Below, in pieces: positions 40,713 to 54,800 of a stretch of 64,000 bases of DNA. The DNA is taken from the NCBI GenBank assembly GCA_019009955.1, contig CM032228.1:102156001-102220000 (forward strand), given 5' to 3'. How positions within the stretch are numbered: position 1 is the first letter of the stretch; each line of letters starts with the position of its first letter. The DNA comes from Riptortus pedestris (Eukaryota > Arthropoda > Insecta > Hemiptera > Alydidae). A model generated the notes under the pieces. The model was given only the letters and a program-made list of their open reading frames with translations. It had not been told where the DNA came from and made no database searches. The position numbers were made by a program, and so were the translations under genes.

Positions 40713-41097
40713 TCTGTCACGCAGGAACTTTGTAATCTCAGCAGATTTCCCACTTGCTGGAATGACATTTTACTGATCTCATCTCACAATAAATTCTATA
40801 TTTCCAACTTAAATATCCCATGAGTAGAAGTGGGCAGTCAAAAATCTTAATTGATGACATCATCACACAACGTATTTGCATGTATCCCATCTAGAAAAAC
40901 AATATTGGGTATTTAAGCTTGGAATAAGACATTTATCCGCTTGATGTCAAAGCGTGTTGACTAAAAGTAAGGTTTTACGGATGACTGTAAATTTAAATAT
41001 GAAAAAATCTTGGTTAATATCCAAGTTAGAGAAAAGTGTATAAAAGAGCATTTAGAGATGTTTCAATAGCTGATTTCCCTTAAGGTAAATCTGCTAA
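40713..41097 (+). repeat. Helentron-like element, short internal deletion
   Basis: 5' TCTGTCACGCAGGAACTTTG with CTCAGCAGATTTCCC. 3' GATTTCCCTTAAGGTAAATC then TGCTAA. At 385 bp it keeps both ends but lacks the C-rich/(AT)n middle. It lies head to tail with the previous copy. Confidence 0.8.
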
Positions 41098-42799
41098 AAA
41101 TATCTCTCAGCTATGCTAAATAATACCAACACTAGAATATACTCTTTTATTGTATTTTGATTGAGTTCTTCATTTGTTGATTTCAAATCTAGTTAGCCTT
41201 AAATAATATTTTCTAATGATCGGTTATACAAAAAACCAATTACGTGTTCATGCTATTGATAGAGGCAATCAATGCTTTATGTTATTTATGACAGTAAAAC
41301 CATTTCACCTATTTTAAACCACTTAGGGTAACTGTGATAACTATTCTTGTTAGCTAATTACCAGCCTATTATTCATCATCTTAACATCCTATGAAATATT
41401 CTAATGCCGTTATAATTTTAAAAGAAAAGGGAAGCAATGCAACACATTTAAAATTTTAAACATAGTATATTTAAATTTATAAACACATTCACACATATAA
41501 TAGAAGATTGAGAAGGGATCATTGTATAAAACAGATATACAGGTAGTATTTAAATAGTAAATGCATTTTTTTCACATTGATAAGCTGATAAGAACTAGCG
41601 TACATATGCAAAAATACATACAAAATTGAACAATTCGTTGCTTTAAATACAGTTTATTTTTTTTTAGCCAATTGCTTGCAGGCCAAAAGATGAATCCCAT
41701 CCCAATCCAAACACTTTATTTTACAAATTGTTTTGGTTTATCCCATCTTTTAAGCACAGTCCTCTATCATACACTCCTGCAGCAAGTATTCGATCTATAC
41801 TACTACACATAAAAACTGTTTACATATAATTAAGGAAATATTTTTAAAAACTTCTTTCATGCTTTCCCGTTCTCTCAAGTGAAGCAACAAATCTGAGTAG
41901 ATGCTGTTTGGAGAACTTTCTTTTCCAAATATGTTACATAAAGAAAGCACATATTTCTACATGAAAGATCTATCTTACAAAATATTTCATTTGAGATTTT
42001 TTTATTAATTTCTTGAAAGTTGATAAGATTCAAACAAAATATCACCATATTTCATTTAGTAACGTTGTAGTAATCATATACACCTATTTATGTATAGAGA
42101 TAAACACCCCTATTTATATATATATATTTATAAGAAAGAATTATATAATATAATAAAATTAACTAACCTAAGAATGAAAAATGGTGAGTTTTTGTTTGAA
42201 CTAAGATATAGGGCAACATATTTTTCTAAACTTTAAAACATATTCAATAAATTATAACATAAATCTTTTTAATAATGTACAAAACAGAGTATTTGTGATG
42301 CTTTCAGCTAAATGGGTGTGCGTGAAATGGTGTTATTGGTCCACGGTTAATAGATTTTTAATTTGTATCGAAAATAAGCCCAGAGGCAATAATTGCTCCA
42401 TGGGTTCTAAATGATCAGTTTGAGAAAAAAAATCTATTTTTTTTTTTTCGATCAATATTATAAAAAAGTGATAAATACAAAATTCTATTTCTCATTGATA
42501 ATGTATGAAAAGTAGAAAAAGTGTGAAAAATTTGAGCCCCTAAATACCTCTAAACACAGTCTTTAAAAAATTGGACTTCCCATGTCAATATACACCATTT
42601 TAAATTAGTAGCTTTTCAAATTTTAACTTGTTTATTTAAAACATTTTTTCTTTGTTCATACGAGACACACATCACAGTCACTCCCCAAGTGTCTCTTAAC
42701 AGCAGTGAGAAAAATTTTTACAATAAAGAAGTATTTATACATATATATAGCAATTTGATAAATTGCTTTAATTTGTGTACGCATTTAGAATACAAAAGT
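41098..42799 (-). other. Probable Akap200 3' UTR and intergenic DNA
   Basis: Directly downstream of the Akap200-like stop on the minus strand. AT-rich, no ORF or repeat recognised. Several AATAAA on the minus strand (for example 42636-42631) could end the transcript. The 3' end cannot be placed. Confidence 0.45.
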
Positions 42800-42850
42800 T
42801 TAATCCTTATTTCCACCATCCACTGCAACTTCTAAGTGGTTATCCAAAAC
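42800..42850 (-). CDS. Akap200: Akap200-like last coding exon
   Basis: Acceptor cattgtttcag. Encodes VLDNHLEVAVDGGNKD and TAA, phase 0. Confidence 0.8.
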   Translation of the reverse strand, partial: VLDNHLEVAVDGGNKD

Positions 42851-45800
42851 CTGAAACAATGCAAACATTAAAAATTACTATTAAAGTTTATCACTAAAAC
42901 TATAAAAATTATGTAATTGTATAAAATGAAATTCTACAGTACTCTGGAAGAAGCTAAAACTAAAAAAACAAAACAAAGAACAATATAATCCAAAACTAAT
43001 TTTAATATAAACAAAATGTGAAGGAAAATACAAAGGCTGAACATAATTTGGAATAATTGTGTAACCAGTCTGTTTATCTAAAGTATCAAATGGAAAAATT
43101 CTGTTAAAAATAGATTATTCCCATTGACATAAGTCAGTGTGGTCATTATTATAATCAATACGTAAAATTGTAACAAAATCTGTTATTTATTTATAAAAGG
43201 TTAGGTGCATAAGTAAGAAAATATTCATACTTAATAAGGGAAAACTGTATATATTCAAATTGGTCAAATAAGCTGGTGCTGGAAAATAAAACTTTTATTG
43301 TTTATTATTATTAATGTCCACTTTATGCTACTATGGCTAATCGGGACGGGATATCTTTATACTTCTTTGTATGAAATAAATGAAGTATTAAAATCACAAA
43401 AAGTTTTTGTTCTCAATTTACACTGGTATTTTGTGTTTTGACTCTCCCTAGACCTATTTTAAAAAGTTTCAGCATGACATCTGCAGATACAATATTTTGC
43501 ATAGCTCTGGTAACGACTGACTAGCCTTAGAATATTAAAATTTCATTTGTATGTAGGTTTGTGATATCTAGTTGAGCACTGCCTCTTATAATCAAAATAG
43601 ACTAAGGGGAGAGGGATTTGGAGGCAGGCCTTCAAATAAAATTATTTTAAATTAATTATAACAAAACATTTTGTTTAGTTTAGTAGTAGAAGGAAGTCAG
43701 CCATATGGTGGACGCATCAAATTTCCTTAAAAGAAATTTGACATATACTTGAATATAAATAACACTTCCCATACTCTGATCGAGCCAGTGGACAGGGGAA
43801 TTCTCTTATATTTTGGTGTCTATTTTTCCAACAGAGTATTTGGTGGGGGGGGGGACAAATAAAGAAAAGAGAAGAAGTTATAATGTGTAAATAATATGAT
43901 TTAAAAATGTCATCTTCAGTTTTAAGGCTTATATAAAGTCTTGCCACAGTAGTAATATTTATTTATTTTCAAGTTGTCGTTCTAGAACTTTAAAATCTTT
44001 AGCCATTCCTGGTGAGATCCACGATTATTGTCGAGAGGGATCAACTAAACACATACCACATTAACCAAGGAAGACCTGGAATGAATATTTTTAAGTAGAA
44101 TGACAAGCATCACTATACCTAGCTTTCCTGAGGATGAGATATAAATAAATTAAGTTGTTAATCATCTAAAGAGGGAGTACTAAAATAAGTATTAAGTTCT
44201 TTTCTCTACTCAATAATTTTATTACATAAGGCTTAAAGGCTAATAAAATCTTAGATTTAATTTGCTTGTAATAAACTTAATATGTGCTAATAGAAGATTT
44301 ATAGCCACTGAATCTTTCCAAATGAAAGACAGCTATCAGTAGGTTAAATAAATAATTCTTGTCGAAAGAAGCTTAGGAAAACTTGGGTAAAAATACTGAG
44401 AACAGTAGTTTTTAAATATAAATGTGCGCACAAGAGAATTCAAAAGAAAGAGGAAACGGTACTTATCACTTATTGGGAGGCCGCCACCCATTTAAAGACG
44501 ATTTTTAAATGATAATTAAAAGAAAATCACTTTATTATTTAAAATAAAGCTTCTAGAATTTATAAATGAGAAAATGGTTAATGGGAGGCCACTCATTATT
44601 TACAGATAAAATAATGTTCATACTCGACTAGGTTATCTTAGTCACTCTGTTTCATTTGTTATCAGAAAACGAGTGATTGTTTATCTACTCCAGTCGATGT
44701 TTATTAACAGCACTTGGTGATCATTTATTATTACACCATGTGGACAGCTACCAGAGTTCATGTGGCAGACGACGGCCGGGGACGACCCATTTGTGTAACT
44801 ACTTCACTATATCGTCCAGCTAACTCTAATTAAAAGTTATATTTTGTCATACAAATAAATTCTAGAAGTGTTACTTTAAATAATAAAACTATCGTCCAGT
44901 TTTGGGCTAACTCTAATTTAAAATTATATTTTGTCATACAAATAAATTCTAGAAGTGTTACTTTAAATAATAATTTCTTTTTTAATATGATTTAATAACC
45001 ATGTCTAATTGGGTGACCTCCCGATAACCAATAAGTATCAAGGAAACTGCAATAAATTTCCCCAGCATTTACCTAGAAATGGACTTTATATGGAATCATT
45101 TCTTGACCTATCATTTAAGGGTCATTCCACATCAATTCAACCACACCATGACACCCATGATTTCAGATTTTGTTGAATTTTATTTTGGGGGTTCTATTCA
45201 TTGATTTAAGATACCATACCAAATATTTTTGATATATCTTTAACGGTTTGGACTTTATGGCCTCTTAAAGTTTTGTGATTTTAGTGTTTTCTATCGATTA
45301 GGAACTGTAAAGTTAATTTGTTTTCATTTCAAAAATAATTTGTAACTTTCTTATTTACGAACCAATTTTGATGGAATTTTTTGTGTGTATTCATAAATAT
45401 ATTTAAAAACAATAAAAAAATAAACTAAGGTACCAAGTAAGTATTTGTGGGCAGAAAAAAATTGCAAAGTGTCAATTTGAGCTTTTCAGAAAGCAAATAT
45501 ATAGTTTCACGTAAAATTGAATATCTCCAAAAGGGAAAAGGATAATCATGGAAATCTTTTTTTATTTATGTTCTAAGACATATGACCTACCACCTAAAAC
45601 AATAAAATTAATGGTTATTTGACCCCTTCATTGTTTATTCCAAGTTTAAAAATAAATATATAGAAACATTTAGAAATTTGTAAGAATTAAAAGAAAATGA
45701 TAAATAAATATAACTAAGAGCTCAGAAGTAAAATAGTTAATGGTATATACTTAAAGTTAATTTTAAAACAGTGGTATTTAAGTTATCTTAATTCATAAAG

Positions 45801-48800
45801 CTGCAGCTGTACAATATAAAGAAACTAATGAATTTGTAACAAGAAAAATCTCTTCCTCAACAGGCTCACTGGCTTGTTCAGGCATGAAAATTTCAAAAAA
45901 TCAACTCATTAAAATTTTAGAATCAAACTTCGAAGACTATGACGAGGAAGACGTCATTCAGTACAATCAGTGGGTGTTCTCAGATAGAACAGAAATGATA
46001 CAGTGTTCCAGCACTGTTGAAGAATTCATTGAAACGTTAGTTGAAAATCTTCACAAACTGATACCTCATTCTTACATTGCTAAATCACAATCAACAACTT
46101 TTAAGAAATTGAAGGAAACATCTCCTTTTGACACAGCTATTATCTCAATGGACTTTAGTGAAAAATATTCATTCACATTACAAGACGAAGCCCAAGGATA
46201 CCACTGGACCTCAAATTCTTCACTATACATCTTGTCATCATACACTGCAAAGATGCAACTGAGAAAAATGTTGTCCTACCCCTTTGCATTATATCTGATG
46301 ACCTCAAACACGATGTAATTATGGTGTATGAAATCCAAAAATATGTGATTGAATTTTTGAAAGAAAACCGCCCACATATCAAAAAAGTTCATTACTTCAG
46401 TGATGGGTGGTGTGCTGCTCAGTGCAAAAATAAGTACAATTTCATAAATCTGTGCCTACATGAGAAAGATTTTGAAATTCGGGCCCAATGGTCTTTTTTT
46501 GCTACTAGTCATGGTAAAACAGAATGTGATGGAATTGGAGGTACAGTGAAACGATTAGCTCGGAAGGAAAGTTTGCAAAGACCCTTAGAAAACCAAATAA
46601 TATCAGTGGCTCAAATGTTTGACTTCTGCAAAACCAGAATAGAAAAAGTCAGTTTTTTCTTCATATCTAAAGAAATAGTTGAAATAACTCGTCCTGCTTT
46701 GGAAGGTCGCTTTAAAGATGTTCAAACTCTTTCAGGGACAAGATCATTTCACAACTTTCAGCCAATAGATGAAACCGGAACCATTGAGGCTCGAAGAATT
46801 AGCAAGGACGAAAAACCAGCTCTCACTTTTAATTTATTGAACAATCGACCAAAGAGTCAAGTAACATTGAAAGATTTAAGCCCAGTATGTTTCATTGCTT
46901 GTGTATATGACAGATTGTGGTACTTTGGCATGGTGAGTGAGGTGAACACCAAAGAACAAGATGTCACAGTACAGTTCCTTCATCCCCATGGACCTTCAGC
47001 ATCATTTTCTTGGCCTAAAAAGGAGGACATATGTGCTGTACCCATTGTTCATATTATTACGACTGTGGAATCTTCAAAAACAATGAAAGGAAGAAAGTAC
47101 CAGTTTTCTCAACAATGTATGTCAAGGGTTGAAGCAAAATTAAACGATACTTTAAAATTGTAAAGAAAATTGACCAAAACAACCATAAGAATTGTATATA
47201 TTAAAGTACACTTAACTGGGGTAAACAATAATGTAAACTGTATTTATTGTACAATAAACCTATGTAAACTATTTTTTTAGTTACCTTTATTTATCATTTT
47301 CTTCTAATTCTTACAAATTTCTAAATGTTTCTATATATTTATTTTTAAACTTGGAATAAACAATGAAGGGGTCAAATAACCATTAATTTTATTGTTTTAG
47401 GTGGTAGGTCATATGTCTTAGAACATAAATAAAAAAAGATTTCCATGATTATCCTTTTCCCTTTTGGAGATATTCAATTTTACGTGAAACTATATATTTG
47501 CTTTCTGAAAAGCTCAAATTGACACTTTGCAATTTTTTTCTGCCCACAAATACTTACTTGGTACCTTAGTTTATTTTTTTATTGTTTTTAAATATATTTA
47601 TGAATACACACAAAAAATTCCATCAAAATTGGTTCGTAAATAAGAAAGTTACAAATTATTTTTGAAATGAAAACAAATTAACTTTACAGTTCCTAATCGA
47701 TAGAAAACACTAAAATCACAAAACTTTAAGAGGCCATAAAATCCAAACCGTTAAAGATATATCAAAAATATTTGGTATGGTTTCTTAAATCAATGAATAG
47801 AACCCCCAAAATAAAATTCAGCAAAATCTGAAATCATGGGTGTCGGAATCATTTTTTTTTGGTTGATTTGAGATGGAATGACCCTTAAGTAAGGTGATAA
47901 GCATAGTTACTAAAGTATGGTAATAAATAAAACTTACAACTTTGTCTTCAATTGTAGTTTTCAATAGACACTCGGTGATCTGTTCAACCTAAAATAATAA
48001 GTAAACAATATTAGTTTGTTCATATAAGAAATATAAATGAATAGAAATGTATTTTTATACGTAAAAAATTGATACGATGTAGTCAGTAATTGTTTCAAAC
48101 GATTAATGAGTTTATGTCAGTAGGAGTACATATTCTAAAGTGTAAGATCACTCTTAAAGGCCCTTGTCATTATATCAATCATTACCAATTCCTTTTTTTT
48201 TGGGGGGGGGGAGTAAATTGTTACCAAAAAAAAAAAAAGGAAACAGTCTATGAGCAAAACCCTATTGGGCGTCTACAAAAGAAAAGAAAAAAAGTTGCCT
48301 TCTTGAATTAGGCAGTTTACCTAAATGCAATTAGTTTTCATGTTATTGTGGTGTATTGTCATCAGGAAAATAAGATCTTAATGCTCTTAAAATGGCACAG
48401 AGCAAACAAGTTTCATTTCAAATAGACGTTATAATTATAAATGGATAAGTTTGTTATAAGTAGACAAGTTTAGAGTAATTCTAAATGGACATGGGGATTT
48501 ACAAGGGGTGTGTGTGTGAGAGAGAGAGGGAGCACATGCATGCACATTATATTTTGAGGCAAATATCTTAGTCAATAATCAAGATAGTGAAAAAATGTAC
48601 ATAACAACATTTATAGACCATTAAATTTGCAATAAGATTGGTTCTATACAATTTTTCAATCCAACGCATAATAACGGAGATATTAAGAATTTTCGAAATT
48701 CTCCCCCTCTAAACCCCCCCCTCCCCCTGGTCCGATTTCAGCCGTTAACGAACTTGATCTGTCTTTTTGTATAAAACGATTATATATCAAGTTTAGCAAA

Positions 48801-51800
48801 GATAAAATAAAAATTGTGACCGCTAGAGCGGTAACAGACAAATATATATATATACATACATATACATACAGTTTTGAACGGACCTCATTTTCGTCATCTC
48901 CTGGGTAGGATCGATGGACATTTGAAGAAAAATTTCGAAAATCGTGTCATGAGTACAACCTCAATAGCTGATTTCCCTTAAGGGAAATCTGCTAAAAGCA
49001 CATCAGAATAAAGTTGGTTTCAATCATTAGTAGTTTGTTGCTACTCAATAAAAGCTAAACTCTCTACACTCGTATGATATAGGATACTAAACCTTAATCT
49101 TCATAAATTTTAAAAAGCATTACAAGTATAAATCTATCTATAAAGGACACTTTTCAAATAAAAATAATAACTTACTTGGACTGGGCTTTCATTGTGGCCA
49201 TTCACCTTTGGTAAATCTTCGTGATCATCATCAATTTTTTCATTTTCGCAGAGTCCATTCTCTTCTGGCATCTCAGCCATACCCTCACCACCTCCATTCA
49301 TTTCCTAATTAAAGAAAAAAGAATAATACTTGTCACTAGAATTACAATATAACCTATTTATAAAGATTTTAATTTTCTTTTTACTAAAGTCAAAGTGCTA
49401 AAATAATAAAATAACTACAAAATTAATATATGTATCTAAAAATTGACATTAAAGAAATCTACAATTGCTACCTCAAGAAAAACAATAAAGAAAATACAAT
49501 ATCAATAGTCATTCTCAAGTGAAATCCGATAAAGAAAGATAAGATACTTTGTGCCAACTATAAACAAGTTTTTTGAAAAAAATGTTAAAATATTTTGATG
49601 TGCTTGTATTGTCGTTATATATATTATAGATTGTTGGGAAAATTGCTTAATAACAACTCAGGTCCCAGTACTAATAATAAACCTCAGTAAACTAAAACAA
49701 TACAACTCCAACATAAAAAATAAATAGTAAAAATGATCTTAAATAATAAGTAATTTAATTAATTATTTCATTAAATATAAATTATTCCAATGATTATGAT
49801 AAAAAAAAAACTAAATAAAATGTATGCTATTATAGTTAGTTAATGGACTAATTAAAGATATGAACATGAAATAATAATTTAGTTAGATAATGATTTCAGA
49901 GCATGAGAAGTTAATTAATTCACATTCACAGATACAGAATACTTCAACACACATTACTAGTTAAGTAATGCTGGTGACCACCTGTGAACAACAGTTTCTT
50001 TAAATAGTTATTTTTATGTATTTATTTATTATAATTGGGATGGGTTTATATACAGGTTACCACCCTTTTATTTGTTGTATTCAGTAAATTTATCTAAACA
50101 AATGTTTTCTTTACCTTTTTCATATGTAGTGAAAGAGAAATAAAAGTGCATAACAAAAAAAACCACACAACACACATGCATATTTTAAAATAAAAATGTA
50201 AAGCATTACTCAATTAATAAAATCATGTAACACAACCTATATATATTTATCAACATATATTTACAAATGTATTTTTAATTGTAGATGATTTAATTTTAGA
50301 TGAAGATGAACTTATTTAAAATGAGTTGAACTCAGTACATACAATGATTGAAGTACCATCTAACCGGAAAAATTTCAATTACAAGTCAGAGCTGTATGAA
50401 AATTGTTTAGAAACTAATGAGATTGCACATTTAGTTTTATACCACTTTTGGTTATTATGTAAAATAACCATGATATACAAAGGAAGGTGAAAAATAAGCC
50501 CAACTTTTCCACTCTTAAAAAGGGACAATATCTTAAAAGAATAAATGTTTTTACTAATATATATAAATTAATAGTTTATTTAAAATGAGGTTTTCTTAGA
50601 AATTTGAAGAGAAAATTAGTTAATAATTTAAAGTTGTAATTCTGTTTGTTGCTAATATTTTGTTTTTGTATGTTATTATTTACATTTTGTAATATGTGCT
50701 GTACTAAAAATGGCTGGCGTTTGGAAATATTTTTGTTTTCAAAACTGATATAACTAATGTAATAATTTTACTTAAGAAATTAGGAGCCTTTAACATTCTA
50801 AGCTCGGATAGAAAATCATATAGATATAGAAGACTAGTTGTACTAGACAAGATTCATACATGCTAAATACGGGCAATTATCATATTCATAAATTGGTTAA
50901 AATGTTCTTAATTTGTAATATGTTTGACTCCTACTTTTGTAATAATCCCATTCATTTGAGGATTACTATTAGATGGACAAATTAAATTACTAACTTTAAT
51001 TTTGCAGCCAATGGTGACACAACTCGTGTCATGACATTAACTTGATTGGTCACACTCAATTTCACGATTATATTAATTCATTTCTTGTGTGAAAATATCA
51101 ATACCCAAGTCATTTACTAAGGCAACTTAATAAATTTTTTGGGAGCATACAGTAAAAAATAAATAAATGCATATATGTTATATTATTAAATATTATGACA
51201 CTGAATTTTCCATACAACCATTGAACAGCAGTCCATATATGTTAAAGGTTATTTCATGATACGTAGTTTTTTTGTTTTTTTTTTTCCATTTTACCTGGTT
51301 GATTATACTCTAGATATGTGAAAAAAGAAGAATATGTACATTATTTTTTGTGCAGAAATAAGATACCTCATGCTCATGCTGTTGGATTGGCTGTGGTGCA
51401 ACGGGAGTTGGTGGGGGAGCTTCAGTAGGTGGTGGGCTTGCTGGTAGAGGTGGTGCAACTGTTTCCTCAACAATCTGCAAGGGAAATATCAATTTTTGTC
51501 ATCTTTAAACCACGGTAATAAACCAGATGACTTTAGATACCACACTCCATTTGCTATAACCCTACGTTGTAACATAATTATTTCCAACAACTTTCATCAA
51601 AAGCTTGAGAAATTGTCAAACTAGTGAACAACAAATGGGCAAATAAATTGTAGGAACCACTAATAAAATGATAAATATTCTACAGCTTCAGCAGAGCTTT
51701 TAAAATCACATACACTTTCTGTATAAAAAATAATGAACTGAATCTGTTAACGACTTCTTTAAAGCAAATTGAATCAACCTATTGGGATGCAGATAATCTG

Positions 51801-54800
51801 AATTATGAAAATACGAATAATAATGCTACTATATAACAAGAAGTATTAATTTATCAATCTAACATAGTTAATTCAAGAAAAAAATACAATATTATCTAAT
51901 TCTGATATGAAAACAGGAGCATTCTGAATAAAGTTAAACGATAAGCTGCTAAAATTGAGTCCATTGTATTTGAAAATCTATAGTTTTGAAATTCACTCAG
52001 GTTCATAATACGACTTGGCTTACCCAATTAATTTCTCAAATGGCCAGGAAGGAGTGAATAGACAAATTTGCTGAAAACTACATGAATCACTCAACTAATC
52101 TACAGGAACAGTATAATCCCTGTCACCATTATGTGACCACGATTCAATGTTAGTTAAAAGGAGGAAAGGCTCTGGGCTTCAGCTACCATCTTAAACAATT
52201 AACTTTGAATTAGGATCCACCGATCCAGATCATCAGCTTTCAAGTCATCACTCAGGTCATGAAGTCACCTTTGCCAGGACCTCCCACATCTCCTTGTCTT
52301 AACTGGTCTAACACGCAGTATTTTCCTGGGCCCACTCTCTCAATAAAATCCTCACTCTTTTGATGAAGCACAACTAGCACAACCTATTCCTTCTTAATCA
52401 GGTAAAATGCCATCCTACAAGTTTTGTGCTTTTCTATCACAGGCTCTAAAACTCTTTCTCAGGGCTCATTCCTCGAAAACCACTCACCTTATTCAGTCTT
52501 GGAGAAGAACCAAAAAGTTGTTCTTAATAGTGAGTATACATTTTGCTTCCTGGAGTAACTCTTAAAGTAGTTGTTTGCAAGTAATAGAAACATCTAATCC
52601 CTGCAAGTGTTTTTAGAAGTTGTTTGAACAGTTATATATCTACTATCTAACTTTTGGGCAGCCATCAAATAATGGGGTACAAATCAGCATACCGCTTAAA
52701 TTTATACCAAGAGATTTGAGGTGACAGCATATTGTCTCCCTAGAAGGGACAAGAATAATTGACTGTTGGTGGGTACTAGTTGATGGATTTTCATTAACAG
52801 CCCAGCCCATTCTGTAGCCTCAATGTTCCACTCTTCCAGAACGTGCTGGTTTACCTTCAAGGGTGGTGTCATTACTGTTGAAATTCCCAAACCAACATAG
52901 CACAGTCCTTCAGTCACAACACCCTCTCCTCCACTTCATGTATTTTTCGAGCACCAGCTGTTTCCAGTAATACCACAAAAGTACACAAATTTTTCAGAAT
53001 TAATATTATAAGAGCAGCATTGGGACTGGTTTAACATACTCTTACAGATTAACATGACAAGTATGACTGATACAGAACGGGTCAAGTATACAAATAATAC
53101 TATTCAAAAAGTAGCAAAACTTTTGTATTACCATCCATCTAATACAAAGAGTTGGTCTGTGGTTAATTTCTCTGAGCAATATGTACATCGGGGCTCTCAG
53201 CCAAAAGGGCTGAGGAATGAAATGTTGTGATCTCTACAATTTTTGCATTTAAATTTGTAGCCCCTTTTGTGCATGGCAGCAGTATTCATGTCTCTCTATC
53301 CCAGTGACATTTTTTCTTTTATTCATGCATGAAAAATCATTATTCCCTTAAACGAAACATCTACAAATCTCTGCAATCCAAGAGTACTTTGTCAGACTCC
53401 GGGCCCTATCATTTCAGAGATCTGAAAAGTTGGTAATTAATAAGTAAAATGAATTATACAACAAAAAATGTTTCTGATAATGATTAGTTACATGGGGGTT
53501 CCTAAGAGTGCAAACTGAATATGATACCCTATTTCAAACAGAGCGCAGAGAGAAGAGAAGGAAAGTAATATGATAGGTCTAATTATTATCCATTTTAATT
53601 ACGAGAAATAAAACGTAACTAGTAAAATATTTATTGATTTCCAGAGTACGCAGACACTTATATTTATCAAAATATTTAACCCCTCCAGCAGGCCAGTCTA
53701 AGTAGTTATAATAAATTACTACCTACTAAACTGTACAAAGAAAACACACCACTCACACCATAAACTACAAAAACATGCATTAACAGTGAAAGCAGCCCTG
53801 CTGAATGTGAATACTGCAATAACAGAAAAAGTGCCACTCCTTCACAAAGGCATAAGTACATCAGTGGTTCCAAACAAGGAAATGTTATGGAGGTGTGGTG
53901 AACATAATAGCTACTTACTCAATAAGTGAAATAACTTGAACAATTTCTAAGATATAACAACTGGTTAAATGAGTAAATTGTCTGAAACTATCTATAGAAT
54001 GAGCACAGCCATTCCACCACAATGCTTATTTACAACAGCATCCCAAAGACAAACTCCATCGATAATGTTCTGTTAAAAGGTGTGCAGCATTGACCTTAAG
54101 AGTCAAGGCAGCGTACTTTTAAAAAGGTACTAACAATGGAGATCTGCACTGAAAGCACTTTTTGTTGCTTAAATTAACATTATGGAAAAAAGGCTGATAC
54201 TTAAACAATTATTTATGTGTAATATATAAATCATCCCCATCATCCAAGAACCATAGTCGATAACTAATAAGATGAAATTTAAAATCAATGTTTGTAAAAT
54301 AAAAGTTAAAGCTTTAGAAACTTTTCCATTCCAAGATTAAAAAGAGTTATTCTGGATGAGAAAGGAGTAACTATAATTAGATTTAAAAATCAGATGGACA
54401 ATTTGTTTTTATTTTAAAACATTTCAGAGGCAGCTTGGTTCATGTGCTACATTTTAAACACAAGATTAATATATAAAGGACAATAAAACTACATAATAAA
54501 CACAACCCCACCCCCCCCCCCGAATTATACTGTTTAATTTATTTACAGTCTTAGTTTTTAAAATAAATAATTGAGTTTAGAGGGTATGTTTAAAATGCTC
54601 ACTAGAATGTTGCATTAGTAGAACTAATGTAACAACAACACTAGTAGGAACAAATTAGCTACTAATGGATTGATTCTTTGAGCGTTAAAATAATGCAACT
54701 ATACAAAGTAGAATGTGCAGTTTGCTTAAGATGAAAGCAGCTTTTAAATACATTGTTGCTGCAATATTAATTTACCTCAATAGTCTTGGTGCTCGTCTTA

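Noticed and set aside
52702..52917. 71-codon minus-strand frame
   Set aside because: Fairly protein-like but no domain recognised and no splice or family support; mentioned only as possible retroelement debris.
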